From contig CP129018.1 in the NCBI GenBank assembly GCA_020524525.2, positions 2,174,115 to 2,238,114 of the forward strand: DNA of 64,000 nt, given 5' to 3'. The position numbers and the translations under genes were made by a program. The notes under the pieces were generated by a model, which was given only the letters and a program-made list of their open reading frames with translations, was not told the DNA's origin and did not search any database. Every line of letters begins with the position of its first letter. The first letter of the stretch is position 1. Origin of the DNA: Bacillus tianshenii (lineage in GTDB: Bacteria > Bacillota > Bacilli > Bacillales > Bacillaceae_N). Below, piece after piece: positions 8,132 to 16,942 of this stretch.

Positions 8132-8809
8132 TTAGCAGGACTGCGTTTCCATTTGATTTTTGTAGGAAATTTGCGTATTCGAATCATGTTGCAGAGCTTC
8201 GTGCATAGAATGGATCGAATCCAATTGCTGAAAAACATGATGATATTCAAACAGTTCTTTTTCAGAACGTGCTGCTATCATATGAAAGTAAACGGAATCC
8301 CTTTCATATGGTGCGAGCATTCCTTCTACGCAAAGCGTACTGTCCACTCGTCCGCTTGCAAGTGGACGCCAGCATGCCTCATCAGGAGCATTGCGTAATT
8401 GATAGTAAGAAGGCCTAGCATCGTTCGACAATGCATAACGAATACTTTTATCAGCTGTTTTTGCATGGAGACCAAACAAGAAATATACGCCGTCTACATA
8501 ATGGATAAAGCTTTGCTCGCATGGACTATAGAAACCAATTTGCTCATCTGTTTGTTCTTTAAAATTTTGATGAAACCATATCTCAAACGGTTTCGCCTTT
8601 TCTGTATTATTAAACAAGTCAACACGACGTTCAAAAAGAGGGAGCCCTGCATGAATCGTATTTACTGTTTCAAATGTTGTTTCCGTGCTTGAACCGATAT
8701 GAAGAATTCCCCGCTCTGCCTCAAACCTCCGTTCAAACGCTTCAAGCCTATTGACCAAGCCATCACCAGACACATGTATTGTCACATCACAATTTTTATA
8801 ACTTTTCAT
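8132..8809 (-). CDS. Glycoside-hydrolase-like N-terminal fragment, probably truncated
   Basis: The 225-residue protein has no signal peptide or membrane segment. Its pattern (FERRVDLFNNTEKAKPFEIW, then HYVDGVYFLFG and later PYERDSVYFHMIA) resembles the N-terminal beta-sandwich domain that precedes the catalytic (alpha/alpha)6 barrel in GH15-type glucoamylase-like proteins. The match rests on recall of the pattern only. No catalytic barrel follows, because rpmG begins 150 bases downstream, so the gene may be a deletion remnant or a stand-alone binding domain. It starts 5 bases after the stop codon of the nucleotidyltransferase gene, so the two are co-transcribed. Confidence 0.55.
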   Translation of the reverse strand: MKSYKNCDVTIHVSGDGLVNRLEAFERRFEAERGILHIGSSTETTFETVNTIHAGLPLFERRVDLFNNTEKAKPFEIWFHQNFKEQTDEQIGFYSPCEQSFIHYVDGVYFLFGLHAKTADKSIRYALSNDARPSYYQLRNAPDEACWRPLASGRVDSTLCVEGMLAPYERDSVYFHMIAARSEKELFEYHHVFQQLDSIHSMHEALQHDSNTQISYKNQMETQSC

Positions 8810-8814
8810 TTTAA

Positions 8815-10686
8815 CTACACCCTTTGGAATTGTTGGATTTTTTTATTTATCAATTCAATTAAGACGTGTGGAATCTTTTTGTCTGTATAGATAACAATGC
8901 TGGGGTGATTTATTTCATATGTTAAATACAAACCTTCCCCAGACGAAAGTATTAATGAAAGAGCTTCTACATCCGGCGCCGCATAAAACCCTTCTTGTAA
9001 AAAGCTTTCTTTCAGTTGAGTCCATGCCTCATTTCCACAAGGCATTTCATAAAGAAAAAAACGCATATCACCTGAAGTGTGCAATACATTTTGATAACAA
9101 CTATCTACCGTAAGCACGGTATGCTTGCCAATCCGCTCAAATGGCACATTCGGAAATGCGTGCTGCTTGTATGCACGTTCAAGTTCATATTGCTTCTTAT
9201 TATTAAGTCTTTCACCGTTCTCATCTAAGCATTGAATAATGACATTGTCATCTTGCATCTCAAGATAGATACCGGCCACTCTTCCCTCATTTGCAGCAAG
9301 TGCAAAGCTTACGACTGGCAAAGAACCTGCCTTTTCTTCAAGTACATTAATTCCACCGCTCCGTACAGTATGAATAAAAATATCTTTTAGAAGGCTTGTA
9401 TAAGGGTTGTTATCACTGCTTATGATAATTTCATCGCCCTCGCTAACAACTGCTTTGTAGGCACCTGCTAGATTTACAATGAATTCAGGTGTCATTTCAA
9501 TATTTGCTTTTCCGATAATTGAGTGGCCTTGAAATAATGAAACAGGTTGATGATGCCCCCAAACAAGCGAGTGATCGAGAACTGTGTCATGCTCAATTTT
9601 TTTGTATGGCCATATCTTCACTTCCGGTCGGACAACAACATCTGCGCCAATTGTTGAAGCACTGCCAACAATGCCGTTCTCATATACCGCTGCTCCATTC
9701 CATAACACATTCTTTTCAGCAATAATCGCCCCGCGCAGTTCTGTTTTTTCACCGATATATGAATTTTGCCAAATGATGCTTTTTCTAATTGAGGCTTTAT
9801 GCTGCACCTCTGCATGAGATCCGACTACAGAATAAGGGTCAATCTTTGCTCCTGAGCGGATAACTGCACCGCTTCCAATATATGCTGGACCTTTAATAAA
9901 AGCGCCTTCTTCAATTGAAACACCATCTCCCATCCACACACCGTACTCATCATTCCATACAGCTGAGAAATTGACATTAACTTTACCGCGAAGGATATCT
10001 TCATGAACTTGACGGTATTGTTCCGTCGTCCCAACATCCTTCCAATAGGCACTTGACGAATACGTATAAATTGGTTCACCCTCAGCAAGCAGACTCGGAA
10101 TCAAATCACGACTGATATCCCATTCCACACCAACTGGAATATAATCGAAAATCCTACGGTTAAAAATATAAACGCCTGTATTCACAAGACGACTTTGCAA
10201 ATTCGTACGGCGAGGTTTTTCTTCAAAGTCAGTAATTTTTCCATTTTCATCCGAAAAAATCACGCCATATTCTTGAGGCTTCGCAACTTCTACAGAAAAC
10301 ACCGTTGCAACTCCGCCATGTTTACGATGAAAAGCAAGTCCTTCTGCTAGATCAAAATCAGTCACAATGTCACCGCTTATTACGAGAAATGTCTCATCAC
10401 AGAACCCTTGGGTACTATTGATTGCCCCTGCTGTTCCGAGCGGCTTCTTCTCTTCAAAATATTGAATATCTACATCAAATCCTTCTCCGTCTCCGAAATA
10501 CCGCTTAATCGAAGTGGACATATACTCAACTGTTACCGCTGCTTCCTTTATGTGATAGCGTTGTAATAGTTCAATTAAATGTTGTAAAACTGGTTTTTCC
10601 ATAATTGGAAGCATCGGTTTAGGAAGATTGCATGTCAGAGGCCGAAGCCGTGTTCCTTTTCCCCCTGCCAATATCACTGCTTTCAT
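8815..10686 (-). CDS. NDP-sugar pyrophosphorylase fused to a degenerate phosphohexomutase-like domain
   Basis: The 623-residue protein begins with a nucleotidyltransferase domain (residues 1-235) carrying the signature LAGGKGTRLRPLT, the sugar-binding KPMLPI and the metal site SGDIVTDFD. Residues 250-380 form a left-handed beta-helix of hexapeptide repeats. Residues 390-623 resemble the first part of alpha-D-phosphohexomutases, but the TASHNP-type serine loop is absent and later mutase domains are missing. Known fused relatives are annotated as mannose-1-phosphate guanylyltransferases. The first domain should make a nucleotide sugar; the second is probably inactive. The ATG at 10686 is preceded by AAAGGGTG; an upstream start at 10752 lacks a ribosome site. 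Confidence 0.75.
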   Translation of the reverse strand: MKAVILAGGKGTRLRPLTCNLPKPMLPIMEKPVLQHLIELLQRYHIKEAAVTVEYMSTSIKRYFGDGEGFDVDIQYFEEKKPLGTAGAINSTQGFCDETFLVISGDIVTDFDLAEGLAFHRKHGGVATVFSVEVAKPQEYGVIFSDENGKITDFEEKPRRTNLQSRLVNTGVYIFNRRIFDYIPVGVEWDISRDLIPSLLAEGEPIYTYSSSAYWKDVGTTEQYRQVHEDILRGKVNVNFSAVWNDEYGVWMGDGVSIEEGAFIKGPAYIGSGAVIRSGAKIDPYSVVGSHAEVQHKASIRKSIIWQNSYIGEKTELRGAIIAEKNVLWNGAAVYENGIVGSASTIGADVVVRPEVKIWPYKKIEHDTVLDHSLVWGHHQPVSLFQGHSIIGKANIEMTPEFIVNLAGAYKAVVSEGDEIIISSDNNPYTSLLKDIFIHTVRSGGINVLEEKAGSLPVVSFALAANEGRVAGIYLEMQDDNVIIQCLDENGERLNNKKQYELERAYKQHAFPNVPFERIGKHTVLTVDSCYQNVLHTSGDMRFFLYEMPCGNEAWTQLKESFLQEGFYAAPDVEALSLILSSGEGLYLTYEINHPSIVIYTDKKIPHVLIELINKKIQQFQRV

Positions 10687-11144
10687 GTCAGGCACCCTTT
10701 CACTTAGTTCATTACCCTCACCGGCGCCCCATTCCCTATAGACTGCTGACAAGCACTTCTATCATTGACGTTTCTTACATCTGACTATGCTTTGTCTACA
10801 GTCAAATCTTATCTTTTTTTTGTATTATTTTGATAATTTAATGATACCATTTGTATTTCATATCCTACAATAAGTGGAAAATGTCGAATGCCGTCCTCCC
10901 ATGCGCCTCAAGGTATTCCGCCTAGAAAAAAATTTCTGTTTCCTTTTACATTGTCTATATATATGAGGATCCGTTGGAAAAATGCATAAAACGACAAAAT
11001 TACGCACTTATACATGTTTGAAAAAACTACAATTTTAGAGGTGATAATCATCAAAAAGAAATTTTTGAATGACAAGTTTTGTAGTACACTAGAGTTAACA
11101 TTAAAAATTGGCAAACGATACCTAATAGTTTGGAGTGTTGACGC
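10687..11144. other. 458-base intergenic region between divergent genes
   Basis: No ribosome-site-backed reading frame, tRNA or strong hairpin was found. It is AT-rich and must hold the leftward promoter of the nucleotidyltransferase operon and the rightward promoter of yqzD. I could not place either with confidence. Confidence 0.5.
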
Positions 11145-11528
11145 ATGATGGAATGGGCAATTATTGGTTTATTTTCTGTCGCAATCATTCTATTAATTCT
11201 TTCTTTCTTTAAAGATGACAAATTGACAGAACTTGAAAACCAAGTTGACCAGCTTTCAATGACAATGATTAAGGAACATTATCAAATTAAGAAGAAGCTG
11301 AAAGTATTTGAAGAAGAGTTGATTCTTAACGAACAGCCCCTCACGGTTGAAAAGCAGCCAGTAAAGCCCCCTTATACGGCAATTGACCGTTCAGAAATGA
11401 CCGACCAAGAAGAGGTACTGTTTCTCTATGACGCGGGGTTAACCTACGAGCAAATCGCCCAAGAAACAGGTCAACCCTACGATCAAGTGCAATTAATTAT
11501 TGAACATATTGCAAAACGGGGGAGATAA
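11145..11528 (+). CDS. yqzD: Membrane-anchored protein YqzD
   Basis: The 127-residue protein has one N-terminal membrane segment (about 3-21), a short coiled coil (LTELENQVDQL onward), a proline-rich linker and a C-terminal helical segment (FLYDAGLTYEQIAQETG) that looks like a small helix-turn-helix. It is assigned to YqzD mainly by synteny: in B. subtilis yqzC and yqzD lie next to the pst operon. The two genes here are two bases apart and co-transcribed. Function unknown. The first of two adjacent ATG codons is used; GGAG lies nine bases upstream. Confidence 0.6.
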   Translation: MMEWAIIGLFSVAIILLILSFFKDDKLTELENQVDQLSMTMIKEHYQIKKKLKVFEEELILNEQPLTVEKQPVKPPYTAIDRSEMTDQEEVLFLYDAGLTYEQIAQETGQPYDQVQLIIEHIAKRGR

Positions 11529-11530
11529 TA

Positions 11531-12109
11531 ATGAGTCGCAATCACATCCGCTACTTTTCACTCGGATTAATCACGGCTTCATCCATCCTTTCACTCGTCT
11601 ATTTCATCGAACCACAAACAGCTGAGACCACTCAAAAAGCGATTACAGAAGCAGACGTGACTGCTTACTTGGATGAACATGATTATGTCAAAGTGAGTGA
11701 AAAAGAATATTACGAACTTGTCGAAGCAAAGGAACAAGCCGACAAGACAAAGCAACAAGCAGAAGCAAAGCAACCGAACGAATTAGCTACTAACAATGCA
11801 ACCGAACAAAAGAAGCCTGAAGCAAAACCGACCCAAGCCCAAGCTGAAAAAGCAGAACAACCAAAAGAAAAACCGAAGGAAGAGCCAAAACAAGCAAAGA
11901 CATACACTCTTTCTATCCAATCCGGTATGAGCAGTGACGCTGTTGCCGCAAAATTAGCGGCTAACAAAATGGTAAAAAATGCAGATGACTACAATAACTA
12001 TTTACTCAAAAACAATCTGCAAAGCTCAATTAGAATCGGTACATATAAAATCACAAGTGATATGACGTATCAACAAATTAGCAAAATTATTACCAAATCT
12101 ACTAATTAA
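11531..12109 (+). CDS. yqzC: YqzC, membrane-anchored protein with MltG-like C-terminal domain
   Basis: The 192-residue protein has an N-terminal signal anchor (residues 8-24), a low-complexity linker rich in Lys, Glu, Gln, Ala and Pro (about 65-125), and a C-terminal 65-residue domain. The pattern of that domain (IQSGMSSDAVAAKLAANKMV, then IRIGTYKI and YQQISKII) matches the LysM-like N-terminal part of YceG/MltG endolytic transglycosylases. The catalytic part of MltG is absent. This suggests a peptidoglycan-binding envelope protein. GGGGGAGA precedes the ATG, and the gene ends at a bidirectional terminator. Confidence 0.65.
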   Translation: MSRNHIRYFSLGLITASSILSLVYFIEPQTAETTQKAITEADVTAYLDEHDYVKVSEKEYYELVEAKEQADKTKQQAEAKQPNELATNNATEQKKPEAKPTQAQAEKAEQPKEKPKEEPKQAKTYTLSIQSGMSSDAVAAKLAANKMVKNADDYNNYLLKNNLQSSIRIGTYKITSDMTYQQISKIITKSTN

Positions 12110-12149
12110 ATAAAGAGTCACTGAAATCTAATATTCTCGTCCATAACAT

Positions 12150-12190
12150 ACAAAGCACCCAACCAAAAACTGGTATGGGTGCTTCTTATA
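12150..12190. terminator. Bidirectional terminator between yqzC and the MinD-like gene
   Basis: Nine-base stem AAGCACCCA/TGGGTGCTT (12153-12161 with 12176-12184), between two converging genes. Confidence 0.75.
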
Positions 12191-12198
12191 TAGGTGGC

Positions 12199-13008
12199 TT
12201 ATAACGAAGAAATCTTCAGGTGCTTCATCACCTTCTTAATAACCGGCACGTGAAAGCTCTGCTTTCCAGTCTGCTTTCGTGATACAAATAAATGAAGCTT
12301 GTCCGTTAAGAGATTCCGTGCAATATGTCGGAAACGAAGCCCGTTTTCTTGACGTGTATCAAGAGCAATCGGCACTTGGTGGTGAATAGATTTCATAATT
12401 TCTGCATCCTCTGGAATTACCTCAAGCAATTCAATGTTAAGTAATGAAATAATATCTTCGACTGTAAACTGTGTCTCTTTCTCACAATAGCGATTTATGA
12501 TCAAAAGCGGTGATGTTTCAAGCTGTTCGTCAAGCATACCAACAATGCGGTCAGCATCTTGAAGGGCAGTCTTTTCAGGTGTTGTCACAACGATCGCTTC
12601 CTCTGCAGCAGTAACCGCATTCTGAAAGCCTTGCTCAATGCCTCCCGGTGAATCAATTAATAGATAGTCATAGCCATCCTCAAGCTCACTTATGAGACGC
12701 TTTAGCGCATCAGGAGCAATTTCCGTATTCGAATATTCTTTAAAACCAGGGATAAAATGCAAATTTGACAGCCGCTTGTCTTTAACCAAAATGTTATCAA
12801 GTGTACAATCCCCATTAAAATAATCTCCAATATCAAAGATAACCCGTTCCTTTAAACCAAGCAGCAAATCAAGGTTACATAATCCGAAGTCAGCATCTAT
12901 CAAACAAACCTTCTTGTCCATTAATGCAAGCGAGGTCCCTAAATTTGCTGTGATTGTCGTCTTGCCGACACCACCCTTACCGGAAGTGATTGTGATAATA
13001 CGCGCCAT
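12199..13008 (-). CDS. Orphan MinD/FlhG-like P-loop ATPase
   Basis: The 269-residue protein has the deviant Walker A motif SGKGGVGKTT (residues 8-17), LIDADFG for switch I and YLLIDSPGG for Walker B, so it belongs to the MinD/ParA ATPases. MinD binds the membrane through a C-terminal amphipathic helix, and here the last 18 residues (VPVIKKVMKHLKIS) could form one. No minC or flagellar gene is nearby, and B. subtilis has no such gene between pst and yqzC. A second MinD, a FlhG-like regulator or a localisation factor are all possible. The ATG follows AGGAGGG. Confidence 0.8.
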   Translation of the reverse strand: MARIITITSGKGGVGKTTITANLGTSLALMDKKVCLIDADFGLCNLDLLLGLKERVIFDIGDYFNGDCTLDNILVKDKRLSNLHFIPGFKEYSNTEIAPDALKRLISELEDGYDYLLIDSPGGIEQGFQNAVTAAEEAIVVTTPEKTALQDADRIVGMLDEQLETSPLLIINRYCEKETQFTVEDIISLLNIELLEVIPEDAEIMKSIHHQVPIALDTRQENGLRFRHIARNLLTDKLHLFVSRKQTGKQSFHVPVIKKVMKHLKISSL

Positions 13009-13459
13009 CTTCCTTTTCCCTCCTGTCGAAACTCATTTCCTAATCCTTCACTCCAACAAATATGCCAAATGACCTATACTAAAGACATAATTACACCATT
13101 TTTCATACAAATACCTCTGTATATCGACATTTTTTTAAGATTCGAAGATAAATCCATTCTAATACTACTATAATAGTACTATTTAGACCTTAAAAGAATC
13201 TTAAAATTCTACAAATTTTTTATTTTTTTTAAGGATAATTGCAATTATTTGCTAGTGGAGTTGGCAAAACGATTTGAAATGAAATAGAGTAATTGAGATG
13301 ATAGCCGTATTGCGCAGAATATTGTTAAAAAAATTAATGTCACCAGAACAACATTAATGAATCAGTATTTTGAATTTTAACGGTATTGATTGACAATGAC
13401 TTATGTTAAATATTTCCCCTTTAAAAAAAGATTAAACACCTTCTTCTATAGAGCCAAAA
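13009..13459. other. 450-base gene-free stretch between the MinD-like gene and phoU
   Basis: AT-rich with several poly-T/poly-A runs near 13,200-13,240. It should contain the promoter of the leftward MinD-like gene. Plus-strand fragments near 13,250-13,380 read like worn helix-turn-helix coding sequence, but they contain stops. Confidence 0.5.
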
Positions 13460-13460
13460 C

Positions 13461-13500
13461 AAAAACGCTGCTTCCTTACCTTTAAAGGAAACAGCGTTTT
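13461..13500 (-). terminator. Terminator of the pst-phoU operon
   Basis: Long stem joining AAAACGCTG and CAGCGTTTT through TTCCTT/AAGGAA (13461-13480 with 13484-13500). It begins three bases after the phoU stop codon. Confidence 0.8.
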
Positions 13501-13503
13501 ACC

Positions 13504-14163
13504 CTATTCATTCAAATCATAGCGGATGCCCTTTACAAGATAGAAGACTTCTTCGGCAATGTTAGTTGTATGGTCAGCAATGCGCTCAATATAGCGGCCA
13601 ATGAAGGCAAGCTGCGTAATCTGTACGATCTCATCTGGAAAACGAGTTGACATCGGCATCAATTCTGGAACCATTTCTGCATATAAGCGATCCACATCAT
13701 CATCTGTTTCAGCTACTTTCTTTGCAAGAACAACATCTTCTTCCACATATGCTTGAATCGCAGAAGAAAGCATTTCTTTGACCATTTTTCTCATTTTCGG
13801 AAGCTGTTCCATTTCAATGCGATGCTCGCGATTGCCCATCCGAATCACAGACTTAGCAATATTCACGGACAAGTCTGCAATTCGCTCTACATCTGCAGAT
13901 ATTTTTAAAGCAGCAATAATGCGACGTAAATCAATTGCAACGGGTGATTGACGTGCAATTAATATAATTGCTAAATCATTAATCTCTTCTTCCAAATCAT
14001 CTGCTTTCTGATCTTCTTCAATCACTCGAAGCGCCATATCCACATCTTCATGCTCAAGAGCATAGAAAGCTTTATCCAATGAAACTTCAGCAAGCGTTCC
14101 TAATTCTAAAAGCATTTCTTTCATCGTTTTTAGCTTTAAGTCAAACTGTTCCCGTACACTCAT
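13504..14163 (-). CDS. phoU: Phosphate uptake regulator PhoU
   Basis: The 219-residue protein has the expected length and duplicated three-helix layout of PhoU. It carries two metal-cluster motifs of the type ExxxDxxVE and EExxDDxxY (RVIEEDQKADDLEEEIND near residue 45 and AETDDDVDRLY near residue 148), and ends with FIGRYIERIADHTTNIAEEV. PhoU links the Pst transporter to the PhoR kinase and lowers phosphate uptake when phosphate is ample. Last gene of the pst operon, 19 bases after pstB. B. subtilis lacks phoU at this position, so this resembles the pst-phoU order of other Firmicutes. TTAGGAG precedes the ATG. Confidence 0.95.
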   Translation of the reverse strand: MSVREQFDLKLKTMKEMLLELGTLAEVSLDKAFYALEHEDVDMALRVIEEDQKADDLEEEINDLAIILIARQSPVAIDLRRIIAALKISADVERIADLSVNIAKSVIRMGNREHRIEMEQLPKMRKMVKEMLSSAIQAYVEEDVVLAKKVAETDDDVDRLYAEMVPELMPMSTRFPDEIVQITQLAFIGRYIERIADHTTNIAEEVFYLVKGIRYDLNE

Positions 14164-14182
14164 TTCATAGCACTCCTAACGT

Positions 14183-14989
14183 TTACCCGAAACGTCCAGT
14201 AATATAATCTTCTGTACGCTTATCAGAAGGGTTCGAGAATAAGCGGTCTGTCTGGTCGAATTCGATAATTTCACCGTTTAAGAAGAACGCTGTCTTATCA
14301 GAAATACGAGCAGCTTGTTGCATATTATGTGTAACAATAACGATACTGAAATCTTTCTTCAGCTCTTGGACAAGTTCTTCGACTTTTAATGTTGAAATTG
14401 GGTCAAGTGCAGACGTTGGTTCATCCATTAGAATAACATCTGGCTCAATTGCAAGGCAGCGTGCGATACAAATACGTTGCTGTTGCCCCCCTGATAAGCC
14501 ATATGCATTTTCGTTCAAACGGTCTTTTACTTCATCCCAAATAGCGGCACCACGAAGACTCTTCTCAACAATTCGGTCAAGCGTCTTCTTATCTTTGATG
14601 CCATGGATACGCGGACCATAAGCGATATTATCATAGATTGATTTTGGGAATGGATTTGGCTTTTGGAACACCATACCTACTTGAGTACGAAGCTCTTCAA
14701 CCGGGTATGATTTATTAAAAATGTTGCGATCACGGTAATTGATTTCACCTGAAGTACGTACGATTGGTACCATTTCAACCATGCGATTTAATGTTTTAAG
14801 GAATGTTGACTTCCCACAACCAGATGGCCCGATAATCGCTGTTACTTGCTTTTCAGGAATTGCAATATCATTGTTAATAAGCGCGTGGTCATCACCATAC
14901 CATAAGTTTAACCCTTTTACATTGAAAACCGTTTCTGCTGATGCTGGATTTGTTTTTGTTTTATTTTCCATTGCTTTTGCAACTTTCAT
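14183..14989 (-). CDS. pstB: Phosphate ABC transporter ATP-binding protein PstB
   Basis: The 268-residue ATPase has Walker [10 protein letters not shown] (about 55-63), Q-loop QKPNPFP, ABC signature LSGGQQQR, Walker [13 protein letters not shown] and switch histidine VTHNM. It powers the PstCA channel, using ATP hydrolysis to import phosphate. B. subtilis has two copies (pstBA, pstBB) in its operon; here there is only one. AAGGAGG lies upstream of the ATG at 14989. Confidence 0.97.
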   Translation of the reverse strand: MKVAKAMENKTKTNPASAETVFNVKGLNLWYGDDHALINNDIAIPEKQVTAIIGPSGCGKSTFLKTLNRMVEMVPIVRTSGEINYRDRNIFNKSYPVEELRTQVGMVFQKPNPFPKSIYDNIAYGPRIHGIKDKKTLDRIVEKSLRGAAIWDEVKDRLNENAYGLSGGQQQRICIARCLAIEPDVILMDEPTSALDPISTLKVEELVQELKKDFSIVIVTHNMQQAARISDKTAFFLNGEIIEFDQTDRLFSNPSDKRTEDYITGRFG

Positions 14990-15026
14990 CAGTTGAATCC
15001 TCCTTCATCTAAATAACCCTTCAAGA

Positions 15027-15905
15027 TTAGTAACGCTTTTGAAATTTATTTCGAATAAACACAGCAATTGAGTTCATGATAATAAGCATTAATAACAGGA
15101 CGATAATTCCGGCTGCTGCCACAAAGTGGAATTCTTCTTGCGGGCGACTCGTCCAGTTAAAGATTTGAATCGGCATAACTGTAAACCCACTTAAATAGTT
15201 TTCAGGCAAGTACGCAACGAATGTTAACGCACCAATCATAACGAGTGGAGCTGTTTCTCCAATCGCACGAGATAAAGCAAGAATCGCACCTGTTAAAATA
15301 CCAGGAATGGCTGCTGGTAACACGACGCGACGAATTGTTTGCCACTTTGTCGCACCCATTCCAAACGATGCTTCACGAAGTTCTTTCGGTACAGAACGAA
15401 TCGCTTCTTGTGCTGCTACAACGATAACAGGCAAGATTAAGAGACTCATTGTCAGCCCACCGGCAAGAATGCTTCGGCCAAGACCAAATGTACGAACGAA
15501 AATGGTTAAACCAAGAAGACCGAATACAATTGATGGTACACCTGCAAGGTTTTGAATGTTTGTTTGAATGAATGTCGTAAAACGATTTTTCTTTGCGTAT
15601 TCTTCCAAGTAAAGCGCTGTTCCGACACCTAAGATAAGGGAAACTGGCGCAACAACTGACATCATCCACAAGCTTCCGTAGATCGCTGCTTTAATACCAG
15701 CCTCTTCAGCATGTCGAGAGGCGAAATTTTGAAAGAATGATAAATCAACATAACCTAATCCTTGAGTCAATACACGATACAATAACGTTGCTAATACAAC
15801 CAAACCAAATGAAGTAGCTGTGATAAAGATATATTTGTAAAGGCCGTTCTTTTTTAGACGCTTTGACGTATTCTTTCTGACAAGTGATTGATCAACTAGT
15901 TTCAT
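15027..15905 (-). CDS. pstA: Phosphate ABC transporter permease PstA
   Basis: The 292-residue membrane protein has six hydrophobic segments and the permease EAA loop (REASFGMGATKWQTIRRVVL) followed by GILTGAILALSRAIGETAPL, typical of PstA. It pairs with PstC to form the channel. The gene starts two bases after the pstC stop codon and has GGGAGG upstream. Confidence 0.96.
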   Translation of the reverse strand: MKLVDQSLVRKNTSKRLKKNGLYKYIFITATSFGLVVLATLLYRVLTQGLGYVDLSFFQNFASRHAEEAGIKAAIYGSLWMMSVVAPVSLILGVGTALYLEEYAKKNRFTTFIQTNIQNLAGVPSIVFGLLGLTIFVRTFGLGRSILAGGLTMSLLILPVIVVAAQEAIRSVPKELREASFGMGATKWQTIRRVVLPAAIPGILTGAILALSRAIGETAPLVMIGALTFVAYLPENYLSGFTVMPIQIFNWTSRPQEEFHFVAAAGIIVLLLMLIIMNSIAVFIRNKFQKRY

Positions 15906-15907
15906 AA

Positions 15908-16870
15908 TTAATATTCCTCCCTAAAGCGACGAGAAATCCATTGTGCAAATAAGTTCATCACTAGGGTGAATACGAACAATGTCATACCTACTGCATAGAT
16001 ACTATAATAAATTGTTGTTCCGTACCCTGCGTCACCTAGACTTACTTGAACAATATAGGCTGTCAACGTTTGGATGGAATCTGTTACATCCAATGTCACT
16101 TTCGGACTTGCTCCACCTGCAACGGTAACAATCATCGTTTCACCGATTGCACGAGAAATACCAAGTACGAAAGAAGCGATAATTCCTGATAAGGCAGCTG
16201 GCAATACAACCTTAAGTGCCACTTCTAAGCGTGTTGCACCTAAACCTAGTGCACCTTCACGCATTGCATTCGGCACAGAGCTCATGGCATCTTCTGAAAG
16301 CGAAGCAACCATAGGGATAATCATAACCCCAACGACAATTCCAGGGCTCAATGCGTTATAGATGGATAGTTCAGGAATAATACTTTTAAGAAGAGGTGTT
16401 ACAAATGTCAAAGCAAAGTAGCCATATACAATAGTCGGCACACCTGCAAGTACTTCCAAAATTGGTTTAATCACACGACGTGTTCGGTCAGTCGCATACT
16501 CACTCAAGAAAATGGCTGAACCAAGACCAATGGGAATTGCCACAATCATAGCAATAACTGCAATTAATAGTGTTCCGTTAATAAGCGGCATAATACCGTA
16601 GTCCGGATTTTCGCCAAAGAACGGATACCATTCTGTACTCGTTAAGAACTCTACCATTGAGACACGGTCAAAGAATGTAAAAGTTTCAAACAATAGGGTA
16701 AATACAATACCCACTGTTGTAAGAACCGAAATACTCGCACATACAAATAAGAAAATCGGAACAAGCTTCTCAATTATTCCATGCATCGAACGTTTTGATT
16801 TTTTCTCTTTAATGATCTCGTTGACAGAGATATCCTCGGCAAAATCTTGTTTTTGCTTCGGTATTGCCAT
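15908..16870 (-). CDS. pstC: Phosphate ABC transporter permease PstC
   Basis: The 320-residue permease has six membrane segments and the EAA loop REGALGLGATRLEVALKVVL with the Pst signature GISRAIGETM. I use the ATG at 16870 (MAIPKQ), which lies eight bases after AAAGGGG. An ATG at 16888 would lie upstream of that ribosome site. Second gene of the operon, 72 bases after pstS. Confidence 0.95.
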   Translation of the reverse strand: MAIPKQKQDFAEDISVNEIIKEKKSKRSMHGIIEKLVPIFLFVCASISVLTTVGIVFTLLFETFTFFDRVSMVEFLTSTEWYPFFGENPDYGIMPLINGTLLIAVIAMIVAIPIGLGSAIFLSEYATDRTRRVIKPILEVLAGVPTIVYGYFALTFVTPLLKSIIPELSIYNALSPGIVVGVMIIPMVASLSEDAMSSVPNAMREGALGLGATRLEVALKVVLPAALSGIIASFVLGISRAIGETMIVTVAGGASPKVTLDVTDSIQTLTAYIVQVSLGDAGYGTTIYYSIYAVGMTLFVFTLVMNLFAQWISRRFREEY

Positions 16871-16897
16871 TATGAAAACCCCTTTCATTTACATGGC

Positions 16898-16928
16898 GAA
16901 GTGAGAAGTGAAGCTCACTTCCCACTTC
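16898..16928 (-). other. Stem-loop between pstS and pstC
   Basis: Imperfect 14-base stem: GAAGTG/CACTTC and GAAGTGA/TCACTTC with one mismatch and a three-base loop. It has no T-run, so it is not a terminator. In many binding-protein-dependent operons such a structure protects the binding-protein mRNA and raises PstS over the permeases; that role is inferred here. Confidence 0.6.
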
Positions 16929-16942
16929 AAACATTCATCTAA

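Noticed and set aside
10908-11114. 68-codon minus-strand frame in the intergenic gap
   Set aside because: No ribosome site, low-complexity composition and no recognisable domain.
13250-13380. Plus-strand codons resembling a helix-turn-helix (RIAQNIVKKINVTRTTL)
   Set aside because: Interrupted by stop codons upstream and without a start or ribosome site; too short to call even a pseudogene.
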